Assembly (NCBI RefSeq): GCF_016879755.1
Contig: NZ_WOFU01000004.1
Coordinates: 124,001-188,000, forward strand
DNA: 64,000 nt
Source: Bacillus sp. B15-48
Lineage (GTDB): Bacteria; Bacillota; Bacilli; Bacillales; Cytobacillaceae
Direction: 5' to 3'
Made by a program: the position numbers and the translations under genes
Shown: piece after piece, positions 16,435 through 26,051 of the stretch
Numbering within the stretch: position 1 is the first letter of the stretch
Layout of the letters: every line of letters begins with the position of its first letter
Notes under the pieces: generated by a model
What the model saw: the letters and a program-made list of their open reading frames with translations, nothing else
Database searches by the model: none
What the model was told of the DNA's origin: nothing

Positions 16435-17535
16435 ATGAACCGAGCAAACAATAATGTTTATACAGAGGAAAAAAAGAGCAATTATCAAAAACTTTTTGAG
16501 CCTATCAAAATAGGTGGTCTATCATTAAGAACGCGAACTGCAATGGCACCGATGACCCGTTGTTTTTCTGATGATATTACTGGAGAAGTAAATGATGAGA
16601 TTGCTGAATATTATCGACGCCGTGCTGCAGATGGCATTGGCTTGATTATTAGTGAAGGGACTGTCATTAGTCCGCGCGCGAAAGGTCATCCAGGCGTACC
16701 AGGATTATTTACTAGGAATCAAATTCGAGCGTGGAAAAAGGTCACAAATGCGATACATAATGAAGGGGGCACAACCGTTGCCCAGCTTTGGCATGTTGGC
16801 AGACTTTCCTATTCGCAAATGACGGGAGGGGATCCGCCGTTGGCTCCTTCTGCAATTAAAGCCGGTGGACATGCGAAACGATCACGGCCGCGGAGAGGTC
16901 ATGACACGCCAGTGGAGATGTCCTTAGACGATATTAAAGAAGTGATAAACCAATATTCACAATCAGCTAAAAATGCGATTGAGGCTGGTTTTGATGGAAT
17001 TGAAATTCACGGTGCCCATGGGTATTTAATAGACCAGTTCAATTGGGATGCTTCAAATAAGCGAAATGACCGGTATGGTGGAGATTTACAACAGCGTTTT
17101 ACCTTTATGAAGGAAGTATTAGCTGCGGTTATTGATGCTATTGGTGCAGATCGCGTAATTATGCGCTTCTCCATTTGGAAGTTAGATCAGCCAGACTTTT
17201 TATTTGATGATAATGAGGAGATAATTAAGGCGTTTGTTGACGCATTTAAAGAAGTCGGTTTAAAAATCATTCATCCTTCAACAAAGGATTATTCCCAAGT
17301 TATCCAAGATGGGATGAAGTTACATCAACTTGTTCGTAAACATTGGGACGAGGCAATTATTGGTGTCGGTGATCTTAATCCCAAAACCGCAGATCAAGCG
17401 TTACAAGAGGGGGCGATTGATGTAGCCGCATTTGCTCGTCCGTTGCTTGCTAATCCGGATTTTATACAACGAATTAAAAATCGGGAAGAATTAGTTACGT
17501 ACGACAAGGATAAACATTTGTGGGTATTAAAATAA
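16435..17535 (+). CDS. old yellow enzyme-family NADH:flavin oxidoreductase
   Basis: A 366-residue FMN-binding TIM-barrel protein. It carries AQLWHVGRLS, the active-site segment GIEIHGAHGYLIDQF (His-x-x-His as in YqjM-type enzymes) and NKRNDRYGG, and ends with the phosphate-binding AFARPLLANPDF. Unlike the enzyme at 10234 it lacks the Fe-S and FAD modules. Such enzymes reduce C=C bonds next to carbonyl or nitro groups, with NAD(P)H. AGGAGG precedes the ATG at a good distance. It is the last gene of the island and is closed by a terminator. Confidence 0.9.
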   Translation: MNRANNNVYTEEKKSNYQKLFEPIKIGGLSLRTRTAMAPMTRCFSDDITGEVNDEIAEYYRRRAADGIGLIISEGTVISPRAKGHPGVPGLFTRNQIRAWKKVTNAIHNEGGTTVAQLWHVGRLSYSQMTGGDPPLAPSAIKAGGHAKRSRPRRGHDTPVEMSLDDIKEVINQYSQSAKNAIEAGFDGIEIHGAHGYLIDQFNWDASNKRNDRYGGDLQQRFTFMKEVLAAVIDAIGADRVIMRFSIWKLDQPDFLFDDNEEIIKAFVDAFKEVGLKIIHPSTKDYSQVIQDGMKLHQLVRKHWDEAIIGVGDLNPKTADQALQEGAIDVAAFARPLLANPDFIQRIKNREELVTYDKDKHLWVLK

Positions 17536-17543
17536 GCAGAATT

Positions 17544-17570
17544 AAAAAGGACCTGTATCAGGTCCTTTTT
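17544..17570. terminator. bidirectional terminator between convergent genes
   Basis: AAAAGGACCTG and CAGGTCCTTTT pair around TAT, with A- and T-runs on the two sides. It serves both the flavoenzyme gene and the leftward MFS gene. Confidence 0.85.
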
Positions 17571-17589
17571 ATAATACAGCTACTATTCT

Positions 17590-18807
17590 TCAAACACTAT
17601 TGTTCTCGTGAATGTTGGTGATTTGTTTTTTATATGCCTTTTTCCCATGGAGGAAATAGTAGAAAAATAACGATGCAAATACGATGACCGCTAATACTAA
17701 ATACATATTGCGAAAGCCAATGATTGGCACGAAGTATCCTAGAATGAAGGGCCCAATCCCTACTCCTGTTTCAACGAATATAAAAAACGTGGACGTTGCT
17801 AGCCCAGCCCGGTAACGAGGGATTATTTTAACCGCAATTGTTTGCGTGGCAGAAAGTAAATTCCCATAACCTAACCCTATCAAGGCACCTGCAAGTAACA
17901 GGGTAACACTGTTGGCGGCTTGGCTCATTACGAGCAATCCTGTCGCAAAGCAGAGGATTGAGGGATACATCACAATGTTATCGCCTCTAGTATCGAGTAG
18001 TTTTCCTGTGAATGGCCTTGAAATAAAGATGAAGATTGAATAAACAAGAAAAAAGAAAATAGCTCCAGATATTAAATTAATTTCTTCGGTATAACTAGCT
18101 AGAAAAGATAGAACACTAGAATATGAATAGGCAAATATCCCCATAATGAGCGAAATTGGAAATACTTTTTTCTCAAAAAAATCGGAGAACTGAAATTTTT
18201 TCATTTCCTCTAATTGCTCATTGGTGAGCTCAACTTCAGGGATAGTTAAAGGCAATGTGAGCAGGATGCTGAGTAATGATACAGCAGTACAAACAATAAA
18301 AACCATACTCATACTTGAGTACTGTAGAATAAATACTCCTAATAAGGGTCCAATCGCTGTGGCAAGTACAAAACTAATCGAGTAATAACTAATTCCTTCT
18401 CCTCTTCTTTGAGGAGGAATTAAATCTAAAACGGATGTTTGTATAACTGAAAAGGAGATTCCAACCCCTACACCGTGTAAAAATCGGACAATGATGAACA
18501 GAGATAAATTTTCTACCGGAAAATAGACCAATGAGATGATGAGCGAAGAAATAAGTCCAATATAGAGAAGTTTCTTTCTTCCAAGTATCTCAAGGTATTT
18601 TCCAACGAATAATCGGGCAGAAAGCAGGCCAATGACAAAAATACTGGCAGCCAATCCGGCATAGCTTTGGGATGCGTGGAATTTTTCGAGGGCATATTCA
18701 GTAATCGTCGTCACCGTTAATAAGAATATAAAAGCAATCAAAAATGATACCAAGGTAATGGTTATAAAATCCTTAGTCCATAAGCGTGTTTTTGAAGTTG
18801 TATCCAT
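17590..18807 (-). CDS. MFS transporter
   Basis: A 405-residue major facilitator with about twelve transmembrane helices. The family motif between TM2 and TM3 is visible as ARLFVGKYLEILGRKKLL near residue 65, and a related segment, SRPFTGKLLDTRGDN, lies after TM8. The sequence suggests a drug/metabolite exporter or an organic-acid carrier; no substrate signature is recognisable. It faces the catabolic island and shares a terminator with it, so it could export or import a pathway compound, but it is a separate leftward unit with its own promoter in the gap to its right. Confidence 0.85.
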   Translation of the reverse strand: MDTTSKTRLWTKDFITITLVSFLIAFIFLLTVTTITEYALEKFHASQSYAGLAASIFVIGLLSARLFVGKYLEILGRKKLLYIGLISSLIISLVYFPVENLSLFIIVRFLHGVGVGISFSVIQTSVLDLIPPQRRGEGISYYSISFVLATAIGPLLGVFILQYSSMSMVFIVCTAVSLLSILLTLPLTIPEVELTNEQLEEMKKFQFSDFFEKKVFPISLIMGIFAYSYSSVLSFLASYTEEINLISGAIFFFLVYSIFIFISRPFTGKLLDTRGDNIVMYPSILCFATGLLVMSQAANSVTLLLAGALIGLGYGNLLSATQTIAVKIIPRYRAGLATSTFFIFVETGVGIGPFILGYFVPIIGFRNMYLVLAVIVFASLFFYYFLHGKKAYKKQITNIHENNSV

Positions 18808-19161
18808 CTTACCGTCTCCAATACATTTAATTTCCTCACATGAATATTTTCGGAATAATATGTAAATTCAATCAATTAAGTTTAATTATAACAGAACAAA
18901 TTTTCTAATACAAAAAATGATACTTTTTATAAAGACTTATTTGAGAAAATTATTAATAATTAATAATTGAAAATTTTAAAAAATTAGACTATTATAAAAT
19001 AGAATGATCATTAATAGAAGATTAAATAGCTAGTTCGTATATATTAATAATCTATTAATAAAGTTATTTCGAAAGTGGAAATCAAATTCACCGGGTATCA
19101 AATTGGAAAACAACAATTTAGTTTTACTTTCAGAGAGAAATTTAAATTTAGGAGGATAAAT
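18808..19161. other. AT-rich gap between divergent MFS and dehydrogenase genes
   Basis: A 354-base gene-free stretch that must hold two divergent promoters. It contains short ATTAATAAT repeats near 18950-18967 and a weak TTGAAA/TATAAA pair spaced 19 bases (18968-18998). No strong operator or RNA structure is seen. Confidence 0.5.
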
Positions 19162-20544
19162 ATGGAAACAATTGCCGTAATTGGAGGAGGTCCTGCAGGA
19201 TATGTAGCAGCGATAACGGCTGCACAAAAAGGTCGAAATGTGATTCTTATTGAGCGTCAGTCACTTGGTGGGACTTGTTTGAATGAAGGCTGTATGCCAA
19301 CAAAAGCATTATTAGAAACTGCAACAAGGTTGGATAAAGTCAAAGAAGCACATCTTCTAGGGGTAAAGGTAAATGAGGGGGCTATTGAAATAGATTGGTC
19401 GGCTGCTCAACAGTATAAAAATAACATCACAACAAATCTCGTTGCAGGCATCCAGTTTTTAATGAAGAAAAATAAGATAACTGTTCTAAATGGAGAAGCC
19501 TCCTTTATTGATCGTTATCAGCTTCAGGTTCTTAATGATAAAGGAGTTCAAACTGTAAAAGCTGATAAATATATTATTGCTACCGGTGCGGATCCAATTG
19601 AAATCCCAATTGCTCGGTTTGATGGCGAGTGGGTGATTAACAGCACACAGGCACTTACACTTTCTGAAGTTCCTGACTCCTTATTAATCATTGGCGGAGG
19701 GGTGATAGGGTGTGAGTTTGCTAGTATTTACAGTCGCTTAGGCACGAAAGTAACAATAGTGGAAATGAGCAATCATCTCCTCCCGGGCGAAGACGCTAAA
19801 GTTGTATCGATATTAGAAAATAACCTGAAAAAGTCTGGTGTCACGATGTATACTTCCTCAAAGGTAATCAATGTAGATAACGCCAATCAGCAAATTCACG
19901 TTGAAACAAATGAGGGGAAAATCCAGCTTGAAGCAAATAAAGTGCTTGTTTCAGTTGGACGAAAACCAAGGGTGACCGGCCTAAACCTTGAAAATATCGG
20001 TGTCAAGCTAACTAAGCAAGGCAGTATCCAAGTGAATGAAGCGATGGAGACGACAATTCCTGGTATTTATGCATGCGGGGATGTTATTGGTGGAATGCAA
20101 CTCGCCCATGTCGGCTTTCACGAAGGAAAAGTAGCTGCTGCAAATGCTTGTGGAGAGGTAGAAACTGTCCAATATCACGTTGTCCCTCGCTGTATTTATA
20201 CTTCACCAGAAATCGCAAGTGTCGGACTGAATGAATCACAAGCAAAAGAACAATACGGGGATATTCGAATCGGTGAATTTTCATTCTCTGCAAACGGCAA
20301 AGCGATGATTGAAGGTGAACGAGTGGGTAAAGTGAAAGTGATTGTTGAGGCCGAGTATAATGAAATTGTTGGCGTTTCAATCATTGGTCCACATGCAACC
20401 GAACTAATTGGGCAAGGTGTGATAATGATGCATAGTGAAATGACAGCGGACGCGATGAAAGACTTGATAACTGCTCATCCGACCTTATCTGAATCAATTC
20501 ATGAAGCATTATTAAGTGTTATTGGGGAACAAATACACTTTTAG
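19162..20544 (+). CDS. dihydrolipoamide dehydrogenase-like flavoprotein disulfide reductase
   Basis: A 460-residue class I pyridine nucleotide-disulfide oxidoreductase. It has an FAD motif (VIGGGPAGYVAA, residues 6-17), the redox disulfide Cys 39/Cys 44 in GGTCLNEGC, an NAD motif (IIGGGVIGCEFASIYSRLG near 178), an FAD segment ending YACGDV, and the C-terminal catalytic AHPTLSESIHE. Lpd enzymes reoxidise lipoyl groups of 2-oxoacid, acetoin or glycine-cleavage complexes. None of their E1/E2 genes is nearby, so the partner complex is elsewhere or the enzyme has another disulfide substrate. AGGAGG at 19150-19155 supports ATG 19162 over upstream in-frame codons. Confidence 0.9.
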   Translation: METIAVIGGGPAGYVAAITAAQKGRNVILIERQSLGGTCLNEGCMPTKALLETATRLDKVKEAHLLGVKVNEGAIEIDWSAAQQYKNNITTNLVAGIQFLMKKNKITVLNGEASFIDRYQLQVLNDKGVQTVKADKYIIATGADPIEIPIARFDGEWVINSTQALTLSEVPDSLLIIGGGVIGCEFASIYSRLGTKVTIVEMSNHLLPGEDAKVVSILENNLKKSGVTMYTSSKVINVDNANQQIHVETNEGKIQLEANKVLVSVGRKPRVTGLNLENIGVKLTKQGSIQVNEAMETTIPGIYACGDVIGGMQLAHVGFHEGKVAAANACGEVETVQYHVVPRCIYTSPEIASVGLNESQAKEQYGDIRIGEFSFSANGKAMIEGERVGKVKVIVEAEYNEIVGVSIIGPHATELIGQGVIMMHSEMTADAMKDLITAHPTLSESIHEALLSVIGEQIHF

Positions 20545-20552
20545 TAGATTGA

Positions 20553-20580
20553 GGAATAACAAAGTAAACTTTGTTATTCC
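20553..20580. terminator. bidirectional terminator
   Basis: GGAATAACAAAG at 20553-20564 and CTTTGTTATTCC at 20569-20580 pair perfectly around TAAA, with T-rich DNA on the right. It lies between two convergent genes. Confidence 0.8.
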
Positions 20581-20625
20581 TTTATTTCTTATAAATAATT
20601 GTCTATCTAATGATTGGGTTTGAAA

Positions 20626-21840
20626 CTAGGTTCTTTCTGCTCCGGTTTCAACCCATAGAGCAATGAACGTACCAAATAATAAGGACCATACTGGAGCTCC
20701 TATATTTAGGATTGTCATATCAGATATCGCAATTACAAAGGCAAAAACTGTACTCAATTTCATTGCTGGATTTGAGAAACCTTGATGTAAGCTATTGCTA
20801 AAAACACCCAAAAGCGAAAATCCAACGATAATTGAAATAAACTCAGTCGGGAGAATATAAATATATGGGACGAGTTTCCATGCAAACAGTCCGAATACTA
20901 GTAGGAGAACTCCGGTGACGACGGCGCCCATATATCTTTTTTCTTTCGGTCCTGCTTCCTCGCCAGCACAGATTGCAGTTGCCATTCCAGCAATATTTGC
21001 TGATTGTCCGCCAAAGAAACTTGTCATAATTGAAAAGGCTCCGCTCAATGAAACGATTTTATTCACTGGAGTTTTATATTTATTTTGTTCTAATGCACCC
21101 ACCGCAACAGCCGCATCATTGCTTAAAATAAGGAATGAAAGGGGGAGGGAAACCGAAAGAAAACTTGCTAAGTTGAATTCAGGTATCTGTAGTTGCGGAA
21201 TCATCACCCCTGACATCCAATCACTGCTAGGATTCAATGGATGAGTCAAAATTAATACGAAAAACCCAATGGAAATCGCTGCAATCATTGGTGGAATCAT
21301 TGTTCTCCATTTGCTAAATAAAAAGAAAGTCATTACGGAAACGACTCCAACAATTAAAAGTTGATTAACAGAAAGAATAAATTGGGTCATATACTTTAAA
21401 ATCATTCCTGCGAGCATTGCCGAGATAATTTCTTTAGGTACCAGTTTAATCAATTTAGAGAAAAAGCCTGAAAAGCCAATAAGTAACATGATTAATCCGG
21501 AGACTATGTAAGCACCAATTAATTCATGAAAGCTAAATTGAGTTGTGATTGTTGCTAGAAATGCGACTCCTGTAAGGGTATGACCTCCGACAATGGGAAT
21601 TCGAAAATAGATAGGAAGAATAATTCCGAATAATCCTCCAAATACATAAACCGAAAAGATCCACAGAATGGTCTGTTCAATTGTAAAATTTCCGTTTGCT
21701 GATGCTTCCAATATGAGAGCAGATGGCCCTGTAATAATGAAAATTCCGGCAACTAGTCCGGCAGCTGTATTTTTTCGATTTAAATCCCTAAAAAGTTTTT
21801 TGTTTTCTATAAATCTCTCATTCTCTTTCATGTTTTTCAT
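20626..21840 (-). CDS. benE: BenE-family benzoate:H+ symporter
   Basis: A 404-residue polytopic membrane protein with about twelve helices and BenE family features: AAGLVAGIFIITGPSALILE at residues 18-37, a central LILSNDAAVAVGALEQNKY that precedes a FGGQSANIAGMATAICAG segment, and AWKLVPYIYILPTEFI. BenE proteins import benzoate with protons. A ribosome site AAAGGATGA lies seven bases before the ATG. It is a single-gene leftward unit convergent with the Lpd-like gene. Import of an aromatic acid would fit the nearby catabolic island, although no benzoate dioxygenase or benzoyl-CoA genes are in view. Confidence 0.85.
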   Translation of the reverse strand: MKNMKENERFIENKKLFRDLNRKNTAAGLVAGIFIITGPSALILEASANGNFTIEQTILWIFSVYVFGGLFGIILPIYFRIPIVGGHTLTGVAFLATITTQFSFHELIGAYIVSGLIMLLIGFSGFFSKLIKLVPKEIISAMLAGMILKYMTQFILSVNQLLIVGVVSVMTFFLFSKWRTMIPPMIAAISIGFFVLILTHPLNPSSDWMSGVMIPQLQIPEFNLASFLSVSLPLSFLILSNDAAVAVGALEQNKYKTPVNKIVSLSGAFSIMTSFFGGQSANIAGMATAICAGEEAGPKEKRYMGAVVTGVLLLVFGLFAWKLVPYIYILPTEFISIIVGFSLLGVFSNSLHQGFSNPAMKLSTVFAFVIAISDMTILNIGAPVWSLLFGTFIALWVETGAERT

Positions 21841-22367
21841 GCAGTATCATCCTTTATTAAAGCTTCTTTAATTAACCTCTACATTATCAAAAGGAAACTA
21901 TTATTTCATCATATATTCTCTAATATAATATTAAACAGCCAATTTGAGTAATTTTTACCCATCCACTTACGTTTGGAAGGGATTTAAATTGCAAATTAGA
22001 AGAACCCACTTCAATGGATGGTTTGCTATATTAGTGGAAAAACGTACAGACGATCTGTACGTTTTTTTACAGTTATGAAACTTTATGAGTGTACACTGTG
22101 GAATGACTGATTGCCTTAATTGTATCCCTTATTAATTTTTAAGAATAATTTTCCTATAGTTAGGCATGTTATATAAAGATTTGATGAGAGGAGAAGTTTT
22201 ACAATAATGGTTAATTGCTCTATTAATCCCATTTAATTAAAAAGCACTGAATGATTATTCCATCTAATTGTTTATCGGTATAGTTCTAGCCGTTAGTCGT
22301 TGGCTAAAACCTTGTAGTACCTCTCAATCTTATATATAAAAAACCGATTGGAGAAAGGGAATATAAA
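21841..22367. other. 527-base gap upstream of narG
   Basis: This gap holds the benE promoter region, an orphan terminator at 22038-22066, and the narGHJI leader. In the leader I see AGTGTACACT, a 10-base palindrome at 22088-22097, a nine-codon ATG frame at 22207 preceded by GAGGAGAAG, and TAGCC/GGCTA arms near 22288-22307. No TGTGA-N6-TCACA Fnr site was found. Confidence 0.5.
22038..22066. terminator. orphan Rho-independent terminator
   Basis: AAAAACGTACAGA and TCTGTACGTTTTT pair around CGA and are followed by more T. No coding gene ends here on either strand, so it may end a small RNA or the narG-side antisense transcript. Confidence 0.75.
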
Positions 22368-25300
22368 ATGGCAAAACAATCAAAACCGTTTTGGAAAAAG
22401 TTGAAGTTTTTCGGCCAGACAATTGCTGAATCAGACCATACGGAATTACAGCCACATGACCGCAATTCGGAACAGATTTATCGCCGTCGTTGGCAACATG
22501 ATAAGGTGGTACGCACGACCCATGGTGTCAATTGTACAGGATCATGTAGCTGGAAAGTGCATGTGAAAGACGGAATCATTGCCTGGGAGACACAACAGGT
22601 AGATTATCCGACTACTGGAAGTGATATGCCAGAATATGAGCCACGTGGTTGCCAAAGAGGAGCATCCTTTTCTTGGTATATATACAGTCCACTTCGTATT
22701 CGGTATCCGTATGTACGTGGATCATTGTTACAAATGTGGCGGGAGGCTTTGGAAGAAACGAAGGACCCAGTAGCTGCGTGGAAATGTATTGCGGAAGATG
22801 AAGAAAAATCGAAGCGCTTTAAAGCTTCCCGTGGAAAAGGTGGATTTGTTCGTTCCACTTGGGATGAAATAAACACGCTCATTTCTGCTTCTTTAATTCA
22901 CACCATTCAAGAATATGGGTCTGATAGGATTTTCGGATTCTCACCAATCCCAGCAATGTCGATGGTTAGTTATGCTGGCGGCGGTCGTTTTTTAAGTTTG
23001 CTTGGAGGTTCTCTATTAAGTTTTTACGATTGGTACGCTGACTTGCCAAATGCGTCCCCGCAAATATGGGGAGAACAAACCGACGTACCAGAAAGCTCTG
23101 ATTGGTTTAATTCCAGTTATTTGCTCGTATGGGGGTCAAATATTCCACAAACTAGAACGCCAGATTCTCATTTTTATGTAGAAGCTCGTTACCGTGGTAC
23201 GAAGGTAGTTGCTGTTGCTCCTGACTATGCGGAATATGTCAAGTTTGCTGATAACTGGCTCCCAGTTAAAGTAGGGATGGATGGGGCCTTAGCAATGGCA
23301 ATGACGCATGTTATTTTAAAAGAATTTTATGTTGACCAACAAGTCGATTTTTTTAATAACTATATAAAACAATACACAGACATGCCATTTTTAATTACGT
23401 TAAAAAAGAAAGGAAATGAGTATGTTGGTGACAAATTTTTACGCGCTAGCGATTTAGGGATGAATGTTCAGAATGGTGAATGGAAACCTGTCCTTCTAGA
23501 TCAAAAATCAGGTTTATTTTCTGTACCAAATGGTACGATTGGTCATCGTTGGGAAGAAGGGCAAAATTGGAATTTAAAACTGGAAGATATGGATAACGGT
23601 TTGAATGAAATTGATCCGTATCTTACGTTTTTAGGTCAAGAAGATGAGGTCGTCATGGGGGCTTTTCCATACTTTGGAGATGACCAACAACCGATTTTAA
23701 AACGTGGGATTCCAGTTAAAACCGTTTTTATTAACGGGGAGGCAACCTATGTAACGACTGTATTCGATTTAATGATGGCCCAATCTGCTGTTCCACGAGG
23801 TTTAGCCGGGGACTATCCTAATAATTATGATGAGGATATTCCTTATACTCCGGGGTGGCAAGAAAAGCTTACAGGCGTAGACCGCTATCAATGTGCGCAA
23901 ATTGCTCGTGAATTTGCCCAAAACGCGATTGATTCAGAAGGACGTTCGATGATTATTATGGGTTCAGGAATTAATCATTGGTACCATTCAGATACGATTT
24001 ATCGGTCCATTTTAAACTTAGTTTTATTAACTGGCTCGCAAGGAAGAAATGGGGGTGGCTGGGCTCATTATGTCGGTCAGGAAAAAGTTCGTCCATTAGA
24101 AGGCTGGCAAACGATTGCGATGGCAAGAGACTGGGGTGGTCCGCCGCGGCTTCAAAATGGAACAAGTTTCTTTTATTTTGCGACTGAGCAGTGGCGTTAT
24201 GAAGACCAACGAGTAGATAACTTGAAGTCTCCGCTCGTTGACCAAAGTCGATACAGTCACCCAGGTGACTATAATGTATTAGCAGCAAGGCTAGGATGGT
24301 TACCAAGTTATCCGCAGTTTAATAAGAATAGTATTCAACTTGTTAGTGAAATGGGAAATGTCTCAAATGAAGAAGTAGTGCAAAGGGTTGTTGAACAGTT
24401 AAAGGCCGGAAAATTAAAATTCGCTGTTGAAAATCCTGAGGATCGTGCGAATTTCCCGAAAGTTTTATTTGTTTGGCGCGGAAATTTAATTGGAAGCTCG
24501 GCAAAAGGGCATGAATATTTCCTTAAACATTTACTCGGTACCCATCATGGAAATCTAAGTGAACAGAATGAGGAAGATGTTACGGAAGAAATAAATTGGG
24601 TTGAAAACATACCAGAGGGTAAATTGGATTTAATGGTTAGTATTGATTTTAGAATGTGTTCGACGACTTTGTATTCAGATATTTTATTGCCAGCAGCTAC
24701 ATGGTATGAGAAATATGATATTTCGAGCACCGATATGCACCCATTTATTCATCCGTTTAATCCCGCGATTACCCCACCTTGGGAATCAAAATCTGACTGG
24801 GATACGTTTAAAAATTTAGCAAAAAGATTTTCAGATATGGCAAAAGTTTATTTGCGTGAGCCAATGAAGGATATCGTTTCTAGTCCACTCCTTCATGATT
24901 CACGTGATGAAATCTCCCAAGCATACGGGAAAATTCCCGATTGGAAAAATGGAGAGTTGGATCCAGTTCCTGGTGTGAACTTACCAAGACTTCATGTCGT
25001 TGAACGTGATTTTACAAAGGTATATGATAAGTTTATTTCGCTTGGCCCAGCAATCAAAGAGCAGATAGGTGCAAAAGGGCTAAGTTGGGACGCAAAAGAA
25101 GAGTATGATATGTTAGCTCGAATGCTAGGAACATCGAAGCAGTCTAAAGAATATAAAGACCATCCAAGTTTGTATACAGATCGAAATGTTGCTGAAGCGA
25201 TTTTAACATTATCTAGTACAACGAATGGGCATTTAGCAATGAAGGCCTGGGGCAAGTTGGAAGAGAAAACTGGGCAGAAATTAAAAGATTTAGCTATTGA

Positions 25301-26051
25301 ACGTGCGGAAGAACATGTTAGCTTCGATGAAATAACAGCACAACCAAGGAAAGTAATATCTTCACCAGTGTTTAGCGGTACAGAAACTGGAAATCGCAGG
25401 TATTCACCATTTACGACGAATATTGAAAGATTCATTCCATTTAGAACACTCACTGGTCGACAGCACTTTTATTTAGATCATGATTTAATGCAAGAGTTTG
25501 GTGAAGAGATGCCAACTTTTAAAAGCCCTTTGAAAAAATTAGCTTTTTATGATCATGACAATCGTCCTGTTATGGAAGGCAAAGAAATTACTTTAAAATA
25601 TTTAACGCCTCACTTTAAATGGTCATACCATAGCACCTACGGAGATACTGTTCCGATGTTAACGTTGTTCCGTGGCGGGCCGCATATTTGGATGAATAAT
25701 GATGACGCCGAATCAATGGGAATTGATGATAATGATTGGATTGAAATGTATAACCGTAATGGGGTTGTAGTTGCTAGAGTTGTTGTAAGTCATCGACTTC
25801 CACGAGGGATTGTTTATATGTACCATGTTCAAGAAAGGCATATTAATGTTCCTGGCTCTCCCATTACAAAACAACGTGGGGGTTCCTTTAATAGTCCGAC
25901 GCGAATCCATATGAAACCGACGCAAATGATTGGCGGATATGCACAATTAAGCTATGGGTTTAATTATTACGGACCAACAGGAAACCAAAGAGATGAAGAA
26001 GTAGTCATCCGAAAGATCAATAGAGATGAGGTGAACTGGCTTGAGAATTAA
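22368..26051 (+). CDS. narG: respiratory nitrate reductase alpha subunit
   Basis: A 1227-residue catalytic subunit with Mo-bis-MGD. His 52, Cys 56, Cys 60 and Cys 95 are the ligands of the N-terminal FS0 cluster. The Asp of WGEQTDVPES, near residue 239, occupies the position of the molybdenum ligand in E. coli NarG. The C-terminal cofactor-binding region reads QRGGSFNSPTRIHMKPTQMI. It lacks the Tat remnant spacing of exported enzymes and faces the cytoplasm, reducing nitrate to nitrite with electrons from menaquinol through NarI and NarH. GGAGAAAGGG precedes the ATG. It overlaps narH by 11 bases. No narK, fnr or arfM is in the window. Confidence 0.98.
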   Translation: MAKQSKPFWKKLKFFGQTIAESDHTELQPHDRNSEQIYRRRWQHDKVVRTTHGVNCTGSCSWKVHVKDGIIAWETQQVDYPTTGSDMPEYEPRGCQRGASFSWYIYSPLRIRYPYVRGSLLQMWREALEETKDPVAAWKCIAEDEEKSKRFKASRGKGGFVRSTWDEINTLISASLIHTIQEYGSDRIFGFSPIPAMSMVSYAGGGRFLSLLGGSLLSFYDWYADLPNASPQIWGEQTDVPESSDWFNSSYLLVWGSNIPQTRTPDSHFYVEARYRGTKVVAVAPDYAEYVKFADNWLPVKVGMDGALAMAMTHVILKEFYVDQQVDFFNNYIKQYTDMPFLITLKKKGNEYVGDKFLRASDLGMNVQNGEWKPVLLDQKSGLFSVPNGTIGHRWEEGQNWNLKLEDMDNGLNEIDPYLTFLGQEDEVVMGAFPYFGDDQQPILKRGIPVKTVFINGEATYVTTVFDLMMAQSAVPRGLAGDYPNNYDEDIPYTPGWQEKLTGVDRYQCAQIAREFAQNAIDSEGRSMIIMGSGINHWYHSDTIYRSILNLVLLTGSQGRNGGGWAHYVGQEKVRPLEGWQTIAMARDWGGPPRLQNGTSFFYFATEQWRYEDQRVDNLKSPLVDQSRYSHPGDYNVLAARLGWLPSYPQFNKNSIQLVSEMGNVSNEEVVQRVVEQLKAGKLKFAVENPEDRANFPKVLFVWRGNLIGSSAKGHEYFLKHLLGTHHGNLSEQNEEDVTEEINWVENIPEGKLDLMVSIDFRMCSTTLYSDILLPAATWYEKYDISSTDMHPFIHPFNPAITPPWESKSDWDTFKNLAKRFSDMAKVYLREPMKDIVSSPLLHDSRDEISQAYGKIPDWKNGELDPVPGVNLPRLHVVERDFTKVYDKFISLGPAIKEQIGAKGLSWDAKEEYDMLARMLGTSKQSKEYKDHPSLYTDRNVAEAILTLSSTTNGHLAMKAWGKLEEKTGQKLKDLAIERAEEHVSFDEITAQPRKVISSPVFSGTETGNRRYSPFTTNIERFIPFRTLTGRQHFYLDHDLMQEFGEEMPTFKSPLKKLAFYDHDNRPVMEGKEITLKYLTPHFKWSYHSTYGDTVPMLTLFRGGPHIWMNNDDAESMGIDDNDWIEMYNRNGVVVARVVVSHRLPRGIVYMYHVQERHINVPGSPITKQRGGSFNSPTRIHMKPTQMIGGYAQLSYGFNYYGPTGNQRDEEVVIRKINRDEVNWLEN

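Noticed and set aside
17590-18807. NarK-type nitrate transporter identity for the MFS gene
   Set aside because: The NarK nitrate signature motifs are missing, and the gene is separated from nar by two unrelated units.
22207-22236. Nine-codon leader peptide before narG
   Set aside because: A ribosome-like GAGGAG precedes it, but there is no attenuator logic or run of a regulatory amino acid, so support is too thin for a feature.
22070-22367. Fnr box in front of narG
   Set aside because: I looked for TGTGA-N6-TCACA and found only the 10-base palindrome AGTGTACACT, which does not fit.
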